This document shows positions 19,860 through 30,045 of a stretch of 64,000 bases of DNA, one piece after another. How positions within the stretch are numbered: position 1 is the stretch's first letter; every line of letters starts with the position of its first letter. The notes under the pieces are model-generated. The model saw nothing but the letters and a program-made list of their open reading frames with translations, did no database searches and was not told the DNA's origin. The DNA lies in assembly GCA_019115995.1 (NCBI GenBank), contig DXCL01000009.1, forward strand, positions 62,001 to 126,000, read 5' to 3'. The stretch comes from Candidatus Borkfalkia avistercoris (GTDB lineage: Bacteria > Bacillota > Clostridia > Christensenellales > Borkfalkiaceae). The position numbers and the translations under genes were made by a program.

Positions 19860-21410
19860 TTAAATTTGATTATAATAGAAATTCCACTTTCCGTCTTTTC
19901 CCGTTAAATAATCATATTCCCCTTTCACAAACGATTTGGCGGTTAACTCACCCGCCCAAATTTTCTTTTCCACGTCGGGACTGTTTGTGAACTTTTGCAA
20001 GCCGGCTTTATAACGCATCGGCGTTGCGAGCATCTGCGGGAATAAGAAATTGCAACTCTCGTGCAAAACGTCCATGCTTTCCTGGAAGGGTGTACTCGCT
20101 GTCAATTTTAACGTTTTGTATTCAAACGGCAAAGTCGAATTGGAATATTCCCGGAAAATTTTTGCCGCCGAATCGCTTCCCATATAAGTAAGAAATTTTT
20201 TTGCATTTTCAAGTGCATTCGTTGTTGAAGGAATCCATGCCTGATGATTTACACCGATACAAGCCGACAGATTGCGGGCGGCAATTACGATTTCCGCTTT
20301 GCTTTTTTCAACGCCCGATTCCGTTGCGATTGTTTCGGCATTTTTGCCTGCGTCCGCCGCTTTTACTACGGCAATGAGTTTTTTCTCATGCTCGGCATCC
20401 GTTGCGGTTTCGCCCGCAAGTTTCAGTTCTTTCCCAAGTGCGGAAATTACGGGTGTCTTCATCATTTTATAGTTCTTTTTATCGGAATAGTGCTCTTTCA
20501 TTTCGTTTTCGAGCCAACCGCCGCAAGGAAGCATCACCGCACGGTTCAACAAGAAATCGGTCTGCGCGTCGGTATGCGTTTTCGTTTCCGAGCCGTTCAT
20601 ATGCCACGTCTTTTGTGCAAACAACGCTTGTAAAACCTCGTAAGACTTTTCCAAACCGGGCTGCTGATAAACCGTATATCCGTCGGGATCGGTATCGTTC
20701 AACGACCAGAAGTTGTTATAAGCATCGATCCCCGTTTCGTATTCGGAATCGAGATATTCGTACTGCGCCCACCATATATCCGTTACATATTGCCAATACG
20801 CAGCGGCATTGTCTCCTGCCCAAACAAACGGCTTCACGTTTTTCGCGCTCTCGATTTTTCCGTCTGAAATATCCGAAACAAGAGCAAGAAGCTCGTCGGT
20901 CGTAACAGGCACCTTATCTTCCGGAAGTAAATCGGTATTGTAAATCAATCCGCAAGGATCGTATGCCCAAGGCACAAGCCATTGTTTCTCTTTATAGGTA
21001 ATGATTCCGTTTAACTCCGAACGCAAAGGATTATCAAAGCCCGCCACCACGTCGGAAATATCGGCCAGTTGCCCTTTATCGACATATTTTTTATACCAAA
21101 TATCGCCCGTAAAGCACAGATCATACGGGTTTTTATCGCCGTCTAACAGCGCATTCGTTGCCGTTTCCGTTGATTGAACGTCTTTCTTTACCGTAAACTT
21201 GATATCTTCATTGCCGGGAATCTTTTTGAAATCCTCAATCCACTTGTCCATGAATTCTGTGCCGTAACCCGCTTCCATCATAACGATGTTTACAACGCCC
21301 GGTGTATTGTCCACTTTCTCCGTGCTCAATCCGCAAGCGGAAAGAGCCGTTGCCGTAAAGCACAGCGTTATCGCGCAACACAACATTGCCATTATCTTCT
21401 TTTTCATCAT
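19860..21410 (-). CDS. extracellular sugar-binding lipoprotein (ABC transporter SBP)
   Basis: MMKKKIMAMLCCAITLCFTATALSACGLS lipobox; SBP family 1-like body (NPYDLCFTGDIWYKKYVDKGQLADIS). Confidence 0.9.
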   Translation of the reverse strand: MMKKKIMAMLCCAITLCFTATALSACGLSTEKVDNTPGVVNIVMMEAGYGTEFMDKWIEDFKKIPGNEDIKFTVKKDVQSTETATNALLDGDKNPYDLCFTGDIWYKKYVDKGQLADISDVVAGFDNPLRSELNGIITYKEKQWLVPWAYDPCGLIYNTDLLPEDKVPVTTDELLALVSDISDGKIESAKNVKPFVWAGDNAAAYWQYVTDIWWAQYEYLDSEYETGIDAYNNFWSLNDTDPDGYTVYQQPGLEKSYEVLQALFAQKTWHMNGSETKTHTDAQTDFLLNRAVMLPCGGWLENEMKEHYSDKKNYKMMKTPVISALGKELKLAGETATDAEHEKKLIAVVKAADAGKNAETIATESGVEKSKAEIVIAARNLSACIGVNHQAWIPSTTNALENAKKFLTYMGSDSAAKIFREYSNSTLPFEYKTLKLTASTPFQESMDVLHESCNFLFPQMLATPMRYKAGLQKFTNSPDVEKKIWAGELTAKSFVKGEYDYLTGKDGKWNFYYNQI

Positions 21411-21426
21411 AATCGACTCCTATATT

Positions 21427-22716
21427 TTACAATTTATAATCTTGCAATCTCGGCATTTCTTTCAAATACTTTTTTAAGATGTCTGTCCTAAAACCGTTAT
21501 TCTCGATAATTTCCTTATAGAAATATGCGCTCGGTTTTGGGGTACGCTTGAAACTGTGTTCCCGATCGACCGATACAAGCCCGAACTTCGGGATCCAAGA
21601 CGCCCACTCCCAATTATCCATAAGCGACCAATACAAATATCCTTTCACGTCTACACCCGCCTTGATTGCCTCGTGTACCGCCGAAAGATATTCCGCTATC
21701 CACACGATACGAAAATCGTCGTTGTCGGCACAGACGCCGTTTTCGGTAATATACACGGGTTTGTCTTTCAAACGATTCAGACAATGGTACATTGCTTCGG
21801 GAAAAAATTCTTCGAGATAAAATTCCTTGGGAATCATGCGCGTTTCTTTGAACGGAAACCGTTTTCCCAAAATTCCTTTTACGCGCGTATCGAGTATATC
21901 GCGCGTGTAGAGATTGACCGACCAAAAATCGCTTGTGTCCTTGATTTCCCTGTCGAAAATTCCGCCGATACCCGGCACGACCAACTCGCCCGTGCGCATA
22001 GCATGAAAGAAAAATTCGTGATTGAGCACGTCGTACCACTCCTGTGCCGCCATATCGAACTTATCGCCTTGCCGCTTGCCGAACTGCTGCACAAAAGCGT
22101 GCGCCGTACCGATAGGCGCTCTCGAATATTTGCGAATCAGATGATAGGCTTTTCCGTGAAAAATCGTACAGTTGAACTTGCGCGTCAAATCATATTCGCT
22201 TACGCCGAGATTAAACTCGTTGAAAATATTCCAAAAATCAACGTAAGGCGCAAGGCGAGGGACAATATACTCCAAGTATGTTTCAAAATACGTATAGTTT
22301 TCTTGTTTCTGCCAATCGCCTTTTTTCTCAAACCAAAGCGGTATTGAAGTGTGCACAAGCGTCAGAAAAACTTTTATTCCGTTTTCTTTTAAGAGGGCAA
22401 GTTCTCGTATGTAATGCTCGGTAGCCTCTTTATCGAATACGCCTTCTTCGGGTTGTATACGCGCCCATTCCGCACCCAAACGAAATGCTCGATGTCCCAA
22501 ACTTTTCACGAGCGCTATATCTTCTTCCACCATATTGTAGTGGTTACAAGCCGCGCCCGATACTTCCGCATTCGGGTCTTTTTTTCGCCACTGCTGTTCG
22601 GCGTACCAATTATTCGAATAAATATTGTTTCCCTCGATTTGATGTGCAGCCGTCGCACTTCCCCAAAGAAAGTCCTCGGGAAACGAAAAATCTTTTAATG
22701 CAAATACATCCGTCAT
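21427..22716 (-). CDS. GH1 family beta-glucosidase/6-phospho-beta-glucosidase
   Basis: FSFPEDFLWGSATAAHQIEGNN; FWNIFNEFN; VYITENGVCADND; YLYWSLMDNWEW. Confidence 0.96.
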   Translation of the reverse strand: MTDVFALKDFSFPEDFLWGSATAAHQIEGNNIYSNNWYAEQQWRKKDPNAEVSGAACNHYNMVEEDIALVKSLGHRAFRLGAEWARIQPEEGVFDKEATEHYIRELALLKENGIKVFLTLVHTSIPLWFEKKGDWQKQENYTYFETYLEYIVPRLAPYVDFWNIFNEFNLGVSEYDLTRKFNCTIFHGKAYHLIRKYSRAPIGTAHAFVQQFGKRQGDKFDMAAQEWYDVLNHEFFFHAMRTGELVVPGIGGIFDREIKDTSDFWSVNLYTRDILDTRVKGILGKRFPFKETRMIPKEFYLEEFFPEAMYHCLNRLKDKPVYITENGVCADNDDFRIVWIAEYLSAVHEAIKAGVDVKGYLYWSLMDNWEWASWIPKFGLVSVDREHSFKRTPKPSAYFYKEIIENNGFRTDILKKYLKEMPRLQDYKL

Positions 22717-22728
22717 ACTGTTTCGTCC

Positions 22729-25700
22729 TTATTCCGCCGTAAAAACAACAGTATCGATATAAAATTCGGAAGTGACACTCTCTTTCGATTTGAAAACAAA
22801 GTTGTTAAATTCGCAATCAATCGTTCTGTTGAATTCAAATCGATATTCATTCCAACCGCGTTTGAGCGTAAATGCCGTACCGCCGTCATCTCCGAGTAGT
22901 TGCGCCCACGCACCGTTCTTTTCTTGCACATTGAGAGTATAGTTTCCCTCCCGTTCCGCATAAATACGGAAAGTAACAAATTTTGCACCTTTCGCTTGAT
23001 TGTCATTCGGTAAAAAACTCGCTCCGCCGTTTGCACCGAGCGTTACCTGCAACGCTTTTCCGTTTGCGCAATCGGAATTGTTCACGATTTTCATACCGTC
23101 AACGCTTGGATCTACCGTCCATTGCGCAAAAGAAAAACCTTGCGTTGTTCCGAACGACCAACGAGCCACTTCGTTCGGATCTTTGATAATAGGCTCGTCC
23201 GCCGTAACATCTTCCCGTTTGGTAAAGGCAAGATTATCAAAGAGTAAAGAAAACGCTCCTTCTCCTTCTTTTACCGAAACCGTGAAATAAATATCTTGAA
23301 TATTTTCAAAATCAATCTTACGTAGATCTACGTTGGCAAGCAACGTATCCACGTGATTCCATACCCTCGGTTGCAAATATGCTTCATAAGCAACTGCCGT
23401 CTTTCTGTTCGCGTCGCGGAAAATAATTTTTACCGTGCGCGCCGTATCGGAATCGTTGTATAGATCGGCAAGCAACTTCTCCGCATCCGAAAGATCATAC
23501 GAACCGTTCACCGTAACATTGAACGTACCGTTGTTTTCCGCGCCTACGCAATCGATTTTCAGAGCTTTACCCTCTTTCCCCTGTCCAAGCGATTTATTTA
23601 CGGTAAGTCCCCGATCCGTAATACTCACGCGGGACAAAATTGCTTCGCTTTCAAAATCTTCTATGCGCGCAAACGCACCGCCCGTAAAACGAGTGAACGT
23701 GTATGTTTTATTCTCCGTTTCCACGGTGAAAACAGCGTCAAGCGTATCCGCCGTAACGGTAAACTCGCCTTTATACAAAGAGCCGATTTTACTTGCGGTT
23801 TCACCGTTTACCTTCACAGAACTCAGCGTGGCATTGCTTGCTATTACTGCCGTACACATATTGTTCCGATCGACGGAGGTATAAGCAAACACACCTTTCT
23901 TTGCAAGCACAATCAAATCGGCAAGTTCTTTCCGCACCGATTCGTAAACGGAAGAATCGTTTCGAGATACCGCACCTTGATAAAGTTGTTTGTACAAGTT
24001 TGCAATATATTCGTTAAAGTCCACTCCGCACGGACAATCGGCATCTTCATACAGCGTTTTCAAAAGATACAAATATTCGTAATCTTCCTGCCCTGCGCGA
24101 AGATTATCCAAACGTATCGTGGGAATGGGCGATTCCAACCCGTATCTCTTTCCCGGATAGGTAATTTGTCCGTCTCCGCCTGCATCCACCCAACTCATAC
24201 CGTCCGTCCAAACGTCGCGCTCGACATAGCGATCTTTATAAACCGCATAATTATTCACACACCAATACAGCTGTCCTTCGATTCCGTACTCGAATTGCAT
24301 CCAAGGCGTAACCCTTTGCGGGAGCAGAAAATCGGGCACGTGTAAATTTGCATAAGGCGCTTTGGGCATGACGCAACCGTAAAACCATACGTGATCGCCC
24401 TGCTCTTTTCGGTTCTCCATAATCGCACGATACTGTTCGGTATCGAACCAATTAAACGTAGGGCACCAAGTATCAATGCCGCTACCGTCATTTTCGTTCG
24501 GTCCTTCGCCGTTTACGATACCCGCCGCGACCATAGCGTCGTTATACTGCGTCGTTACAAGGCATCTTAAATCCTCGAACTTTTCTCGATAAACTTCCTT
24601 ATCGCTTGTTGCGAACTTTTGCGCCGCAACCTTTTTTACCGTATCTTGAAAACCTTTGCTCGTTCGCTTCACCCGTGCATACGATTCTTCGTTTTGCGGC
24701 TCGTCGATGACCGTAAAATATGCGTATGTTTTATCAATCAATTCGGGCTTCTGCTTTTCAAGCACAAAATCCGCAAGCTTTGTAAGCACCCTTTCAAAGT
24801 TATCGAAATTCACTTCTTGCCCTGAAACCGAATACGGCAAGGCAATCGACGCCACTTCTTCCCGTTCGAGCTTCGATAGATAGCTTTCCATCTTTTCATC
24901 GAAAGACAAAAGGATCATATTCGGAATCCAAGTTGCGCTCAGCCGATAATCGAGCAAAAATTCGTAATAATTTTCCGAAATTTTTTCCAAATCCGCATCG
25001 TCACCATATCCGAAGTGCAATAAATCGGTCGTCGGCGCGCCCAAATCCCATATGGCAAACGCCGTTTGCCCATGATTTGCTTTTGGAAGCGTAAAATCAT
25101 ACACCTCCAAATTGAAATCCACTTGCAATTTTTCTTCTTCCCCGTCCGCAAACAACGTGATTTTTCCCGTATAATTACCGGCAGCCGTGTTTTCGGAAGT
25201 TTTCACGGTAATCCAAATACCTTGATTTTTTCCTTTGTCCACTTGCGATTCTTTTGCATTGCGACGAAGTTGCAACGGTACGAGTGCATCCGGATAATTT
25301 CCTTCCGTAAGCCCCGTAATCGTAGGGTTTTGAATATCTTTCTGCGCAAAGAAAATGTAATGTTCCCAATATACGGTAATGTTTTCCGCCGGCACCGTAT
25401 TCATGCCGGATTGCAAATCGCTTACGACAATGCACAAATCGTCGATTTTTTCTTTCGCTTTTACAATCAGTTGCGCCGATTCATACTCGTTTTTCGCACA
25501 AGAAATGTTCACGCTCTCCGCAAAGGATTGCGGTTCGTCTTCTTGCTTGAATTTTTCCGTAACGGGAACGACTTTTACATCTGTTTTAACACCTGTACCG
25601 TTTCCCGAAGGGGAAGGCACGGGCGCAACATACGACGGATTATCGGGACCGTTCGTGTGCTTGGAATTTGTGCATCCGCCCAATATCGAACAACCAAGCA

Positions 25701-25734
25701 GTATGCTTAATAGAATGCATATTGTTTTTTTCAA
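22729..25734 (-). CDS. GH123-like (DUF4091) lipoprotein with C-terminal CBM-like module
   Basis: MKKTICILLSILLGCSILGGCTN lipobox; YDFTLPKANHGQTAFAIWDLG; YFTVIDEPQNEESYARV (acidic pair); AGQEDYEYLYLL (DUF4091). C-terminal WSFGTTQGFSFAQW...FYIDTVVFTAE module. Confidence 0.75.
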   Translation of the reverse strand: MKKTICILLSILLGCSILGGCTNSKHTNGPDNPSYVAPVPSPSGNGTGVKTDVKVVPVTEKFKQEDEPQSFAESVNISCAKNEYESAQLIVKAKEKIDDLCIVVSDLQSGMNTVPAENITVYWEHYIFFAQKDIQNPTITGLTEGNYPDALVPLQLRRNAKESQVDKGKNQGIWITVKTSENTAAGNYTGKITLFADGEEEKLQVDFNLEVYDFTLPKANHGQTAFAIWDLGAPTTDLLHFGYGDDADLEKISENYYEFLLDYRLSATWIPNMILLSFDEKMESYLSKLEREEVASIALPYSVSGQEVNFDNFERVLTKLADFVLEKQKPELIDKTYAYFTVIDEPQNEESYARVKRTSKGFQDTVKKVAAQKFATSDKEVYREKFEDLRCLVTTQYNDAMVAAGIVNGEGPNENDGSGIDTWCPTFNWFDTEQYRAIMENRKEQGDHVWFYGCVMPKAPYANLHVPDFLLPQRVTPWMQFEYGIEGQLYWCVNNYAVYKDRYVERDVWTDGMSWVDAGGDGQITYPGKRYGLESPIPTIRLDNLRAGQEDYEYLYLLKTLYEDADCPCGVDFNEYIANLYKQLYQGAVSRNDSSVYESVRKELADLIVLAKKGVFAYTSVDRNNMCTAVIASNATLSSVKVNGETASKIGSLYKGEFTVTADTLDAVFTVETENKTYTFTRFTGGAFARIEDFESEAILSRVSITDRGLTVNKSLGQGKEGKALKIDCVGAENNGTFNVTVNGSYDLSDAEKLLADLYNDSDTARTVKIIFRDANRKTAVAYEAYLQPRVWNHVDTLLANVDLRKIDFENIQDIYFTVSVKEGEGAFSLLFDNLAFTKREDVTADEPIIKDPNEVARWSFGTTQGFSFAQWTVDPSVDGMKIVNNSDCANGKALQVTLGANGGASFLPNDNQAKGAKFVTFRIYAEREGNYTLNVQEKNGAWAQLLGDDGGTAFTLKRGWNEYRFEFNRTIDCEFNNFVFKSKESVTSEFYIDTVVFTAE

Positions 25735-25755
25735 AACTCTACTCCTAATTTCTTA

Positions 25756-26349
25756 TTATTTTGTTTCCGCAGGCTTCATAAACGTAATCGTATCGATAAG
25801 GAATGTCGCGCCGCTTGTCTTCCCCTTAAAAACAAACAAATTGAACGGATTGGTAAGCGTCTTATTAAACGTGAATTCGTATTCGTTCCATCCGGTTTTC
25901 AAATCAAAATCATAATCATAATCGAAATCCACAACTTCGGGATTGGGATTTTCGCCAATCAAACAAGCCCAATCGCCGTTCAGCTCTTTTGCTTGGATGC
26001 TGATTCCCGCTTCTGTTTCGGAATAAATACGCATCGTCATTTTCGTTGCATGACGCGCATGATTTTCTTCGGGTCTGAAATTGACGCCGCCGCCCACAGA
26101 AACCGTAACTTGCAATGCTTTCCCGTCTTTCGCCTCCGCATTATCAACATACTCCATCTTATCGGCATTGGTTGCCTGCCAACCGTTCAGCGTAAAGCCC
26201 TCCGTAACGCCCATGTTCCATTCGGTAACTACTTCCATCTTCGTCGTTTCATCATCGCCGCCGCAACCTACGAAACAACACGCCACTGCCATGCAAAGAA
26301 TTACACTTCCCAAAATGCCAAAAAACTTTTTCATAACTTTTCTCCTCAA
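25756..26349 (-). CDS. small lipoprotein consisting almost entirely of one CBM-like module
   Basis: MRRKVMKKFFGILGSVILCMAVACCFVGCGGDDE lipobox then EWNMGVTEGFTLNGWQ...GWNEYEFTFNKTLTNPFNLFVFKGKTSGATFLIDTITFMK. Confidence 0.8.
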   Translation of the reverse strand: MRRKVMKKFFGILGSVILCMAVACCFVGCGGDDETTKMEVVTEWNMGVTEGFTLNGWQATNADKMEYVDNAEAKDGKALQVTVSVGGGVNFRPEENHARHATKMTMRIYSETEAGISIQAKELNGDWACLIGENPNPEVVDFDYDYDFDLKTGWNEYEFTFNKTLTNPFNLFVFKGKTSGATFLIDTITFMKPAETK

Positions 26350-26365
26350 TTTTAATTTTTTTATA

Positions 26366-29300
26366 TTATTTTTTAATAAACGTTACAGTGTCGAGATAGA
26401 ACGATACTTGTTCCCCCGCTCCCATAAAAGTAAAGCTGTTAAAAGAATAAGCAATCGCTTCGGGGAACGCAAATTCATACTCGTTCCAACCGGTTTGAAT
26501 CACTAACGGAGTTCCGTTGTCACCCAATAACTGCGCCCAGTCTCCTTCGCCTTTTTGTATTTTTAAATTTACCGTTCCGCCCGCTTCGGAATAAATACGA
26601 AGTTTAACGTGCGTTGCGCCGTCTGCCCTGTTCGTGCCGCAACCGAAATTTACTCCGCCGCCTCCCGCAACCGTAACTTGAACGGCTTTTCCGTCTTTTG
26701 CATCTGCTTTTTCGACGACCGTCATAGCGTCCGCTCCTGCAATCGCCGCCCATTGTGCCAATGTGAACCCTTCGGTCACGCCCATGTTCCAAGTAGCAAT
26801 ATCGACCTCGCCGCCCTTTATGAACACTTTTACAACGAGCGTTTTGCTCTCGCCGCCCTTCGTTGCCGTAAACGTAACGGTTACATACTTTCCGCCCTCT
26901 GCGGGAGCCGTGTATTGCAAGCCGTTTACCGTACCGACGTCGGCAGCCGCCGTCACGGTTACGTCCTCACCATCTACAAGCTTATAGAGCGTGGAAAGAT
27001 CGAGCGTTCCGTTTGGATCGACTTCTTTCGTCACATCTGCTTTTTCAAAAATTTGCCAATCGTACCCGAACGAAAGAGCGTCGAGATAAAGCGTTACATC
27101 TTCGTCGCTTTTGTTTGCAATGAGGAAAGCGGCAAACGATTCCGTTTCAGCTATTGTTGTTTCAAAAGCTATCGTTACATGATTCCAACCCTGCACAAGA
27201 GTTGTTTCCGTTTTAGCGGTTGTTATCCACGTTGTACCGTTTTGCACGCCTACGCCGATCGTACAAGCTTTATCCGCATAAACCCACATAATAACTTGAT
27301 TTGCTTTCCCTACTTTTAACGAGGCTTTCAGTGAAGAAACCCACTTATCGGCATTTCCCGCAATCGTTGCTTTCAACGACTGTTTCCCGTATTTCACATA
27401 CGTTAAATCGGTATTGATTCCGTGCGTGCTGTCATTCGTATTCAAATAATCGCTACCAGCTACACCCTCATAAGAAACCGCTTCGTTTTTATCTCTTACA
27501 TAGCCCGTAACCGTTATCGGTTCTTCCGTATAGCTACCTTTCTTTGCCGTAAACGTTACCGTATAATAACCGGGCGCAGTAAACTCGAATGCACTGCTAT
27601 CCGCCGTCACCTCTGTTCCGTCCGGCTTCGTTACTTTAACTTCTACCGTTGCCTTGGGATCGTCCGTCGTTGCCAAAAGCACTTCGCTGTACGTAATATC
27701 TTTCCCGACAAACTGCGTGTTTTGCGTCACCGTAATATCTTTTATCTTAACGGTTAAAGTCTGTTCGGCAATTTGCGTGCCGTCCGCTTTTTTCAATTCC
27801 GCTTTCAGCGTATAATTTCCCACCGTGTTCTGCACGCCCGCATTTCGGTCTAATCCTACCGTGATTTCCCTATTATCTAAATAGAATGTTACGGTAAGCC
27901 CTGCCGTATCGGGAATAGTGTATTCGGGAACGATAAGCTCATCGCCTACAAAAATTTCCACAGAATCCACATCGCCGAAATCAATGCCGCCTTCCACTTT
28001 CACGGGAATCGCAACCGTTGCTTCGTTATGACTCGAATCTTTTACCGCGAATATGACGGTGTAATTGCCCGACTGCGTGAACGTGTATCCCGTTGCGCCG
28101 TCATCTACCGATACGACGCTATCGCCCTTTTTCATTTCCTTAAACGAAAGTGTCAAGCCCGTATCGAAGTTATCCGTTACCGTCAAGCCCGTAAGCATAT
28201 CGGCAAACGTAATGCTTTCTCCTACGAATTTTGTGGGAACGGTTGCGGGCGTACCCGTAATCACTGGTTGTATCGTATCTACGACGGTTACGGAATAAGT
28301 GTATTCCTCCGATTCATAGCCGTTTTTGGAAACGGTAATCTTATAAGAATATTCACCAAGCGCGTTGGGCGTAAAGCCGTTTTCGCTCACGGTCGACTCG
28401 GAAGAACCCGCAGGACAATCGGTAATTTCAAGCACATAAGTGCTCCCCGCCTGTACGGTTACAACGGGTTTGAAAACTTCGTTTACTTCTGCGCTCGATT
28501 CCGCATCCACGCTTGTCAACAGCGATTCGCCTTTCAAAAAAGTTACAGTATCGAGTTCGATGATCGTCGTTCCCGTTGCGGCGGAAGTCGGCTTAAAGAC
28601 AAAATTATTAAAGGGATATTCCGCTGCTTTGGTGAATTGCAATGTCACATCATTCCAACCCGCGTTCAAGTTAAACTCCGCACCGTCACCAAGAATTTGA
28701 ACCCAATCACCGCCGTTTTCCTGTACACTTAATGTAAGGACACAAGCCTTTTCCGCATAGATACGAAGTCGAACGTGCGTTGCTCCGTTTGCCGCGTGTG
28801 TTCCGCACGTAAAGCTGACTCCGCCGTCCTTCGCTACTGTAATCTTCACCGTTTTAGAACCCTCGGCAGCATCGTTATCAACGACTTCCATGTTATCCGT
28901 GCCCGCAACTGCTTTCCATGCGCCAAGCGTAAAGCCGTCCGTAACACCCATGTTCCAAGCGGCAATTTTTGCCGCGCCTTTCGTCGTGAGCGTTAGCGAC
29001 AGTGTTTTCTCTACGCTGCCCTTTTTCGCCGTAATCAAAACGGTATCGATTTGTCCGCCTTGATCCGGTGCGGTGTATTGCAAACCGTTTACCGTGCCTT
29101 TTTCGGCAATCGCCGTCACATCTACGTCTTCACCCAAAATAAGTGTATAAAAATCGGAAAGAGCAACCGTTCCGCCTACGTCCAAAATCGTATCGGCGCT
29201 CGTATTCGCGTAAATTTGCCACTCTCTCGCAAAGCAAAACGTATCAAAATATAACGTCGGCGTATTTGCTCCGTAATTTACAAACTTAAATCCGGATACG

Positions 29301-30019
29301 GAATCCGTTATTTCTTTATTAAAATCATAAAAAACTTCATTCCAGCCCTCGGCAAGGGTTTTCTTCGTTTCGCCCAACCAAGTCCAATTTGTACCTTCCT
29401 GTGCTTCAACTCCCAATTCGCAAGCTTCGGAAGCATAAATCCATAGCGTGGCATGATTTGCCGTTCCGACCGAAATTGCATTGGAAAACGCCACGGTAAT
29501 ACGATTTTGCCCGTTAATGCCCTCGTCGGTAAAAGTTCCCTTTAACGACTGCTTTCCGTATTTTACGAAATCCGCCACCGTGTTGATTTCATGTTCGGCA
29601 TTCCAGTCTGTACCGGCAGCAAATCCCGCACCGCTTGACGCTGTTTCAAACGAGATCGCTTCCCCTTGCAAACCGACATAGTTCGTTACACTTTCCGTTA
29701 CGGATTCTTCTCCGCGCGTTGCCGTGTACGTTACGGTGTAAAAGCCTGCCGCATCAAAAGAAAACGTATCGCCTGCATTCACCGTCTCTTGCTCTCCGTT
29801 CGGTTTAGTTACCGTGATTGCAAGTATTGCATTTGCATCGTTTAATGTAGCGTCCAGCACCGTGCTGTACGTAACGTCCTTTCCCGATAAATCCAAATCG
29901 TATGTAATTTTAAGCTTTTCGGGTACTTTTGGCTCATTCCCGCCACACGCGGCAAATAACCCGAGCGATAACGCGCACACAAACGCGCATATCATGCCCA
30001 ATCTTACCAATCTTCTCAT
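26366..30019 (-). CDS. large multidomain surface lipoprotein with repeated beta-sandwich/CBM-like and Ig-like domains
   Basis: True start probably ATG 30019 (MRRLVRLGMICAFVCALSLGLFAACGG, AAGGAGG RBS). Two WNMGVT(E/D)GFTL modules, two YGKQSL-type modules and Ig-like (DUF5011/HYR-like) stretches. Confidence 0.82.
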   Translation of the reverse strand: MRRLVRLGMICAFVCALSLGLFAACGGNEPKVPEKLKITYDLDLSGKDVTYSTVLDATLNDANAILAITVTKPNGEQETVNAGDTFSFDAAGFYTVTYTATRGEESVTESVTNYVGLQGEAISFETASSGAGFAAGTDWNAEHEINTVADFVKYGKQSLKGTFTDEGINGQNRITVAFSNAISVGTANHATLWIYASEACELGVEAQEGTNWTWLGETKKTLAEGWNEVFYDFNKEITDSVSGFKFVNYGANTPTLYFDTFCFAREWQIYANTSADTILDVGGTVALSDFYTLILGEDVDVTAIAEKGTVNGLQYTAPDQGGQIDTVLITAKKGSVEKTLSLTLTTKGAAKIAAWNMGVTDGFTLGAWKAVAGTDNMEVVDNDAAEGSKTVKITVAKDGGVSFTCGTHAANGATHVRLRIYAEKACVLTLSVQENGGDWVQILGDGAEFNLNAGWNDVTLQFTKAAEYPFNNFVFKPTSAATGTTIIELDTVTFLKGESLLTSVDAESSAEVNEVFKPVVTVQAGSTYVLEITDCPAGSSESTVSENGFTPNALGEYSYKITVSKNGYESEEYTYSVTVVDTIQPVITGTPATVPTKFVGESITFADMLTGLTVTDNFDTGLTLSFKEMKKGDSVVSVDDGATGYTFTQSGNYTVIFAVKDSSHNEATVAIPVKVEGGIDFGDVDSVEIFVGDELIVPEYTIPDTAGLTVTFYLDNREITVGLDRNAGVQNTVGNYTLKAELKKADGTQIAEQTLTVKIKDITVTQNTQFVGKDITYSEVLLATTDDPKATVEVKVTKPDGTEVTADSSAFEFTAPGYYTVTFTAKKGSYTEEPITVTGYVRDKNEAVSYEGVAGSDYLNTNDSTHGINTDLTYVKYGKQSLKATIAGNADKWVSSLKASLKVGKANQVIMWVYADKACTIGVGVQNGTTWITTAKTETTLVQGWNHVTIAFETTIAETESFAAFLIANKSDEDVTLYLDALSFGYDWQIFEKADVTKEVDPNGTLDLSTLYKLVDGEDVTVTAAADVGTVNGLQYTAPAEGGKYVTVTFTATKGGESKTLVVKVFIKGGEVDIATWNMGVTEGFTLAQWAAIAGADAMTVVEKADAKDGKAVQVTVAGGGGVNFGCGTNRADGATHVKLRIYSEAGGTVNLKIQKGEGDWAQLLGDNGTPLVIQTGWNEYEFAFPEAIAYSFNSFTFMGAGEQVSFYLDTVTFIKK

Positions 30020-30045
30020 ATGAATCCTCCTTAACTCATACAGTT

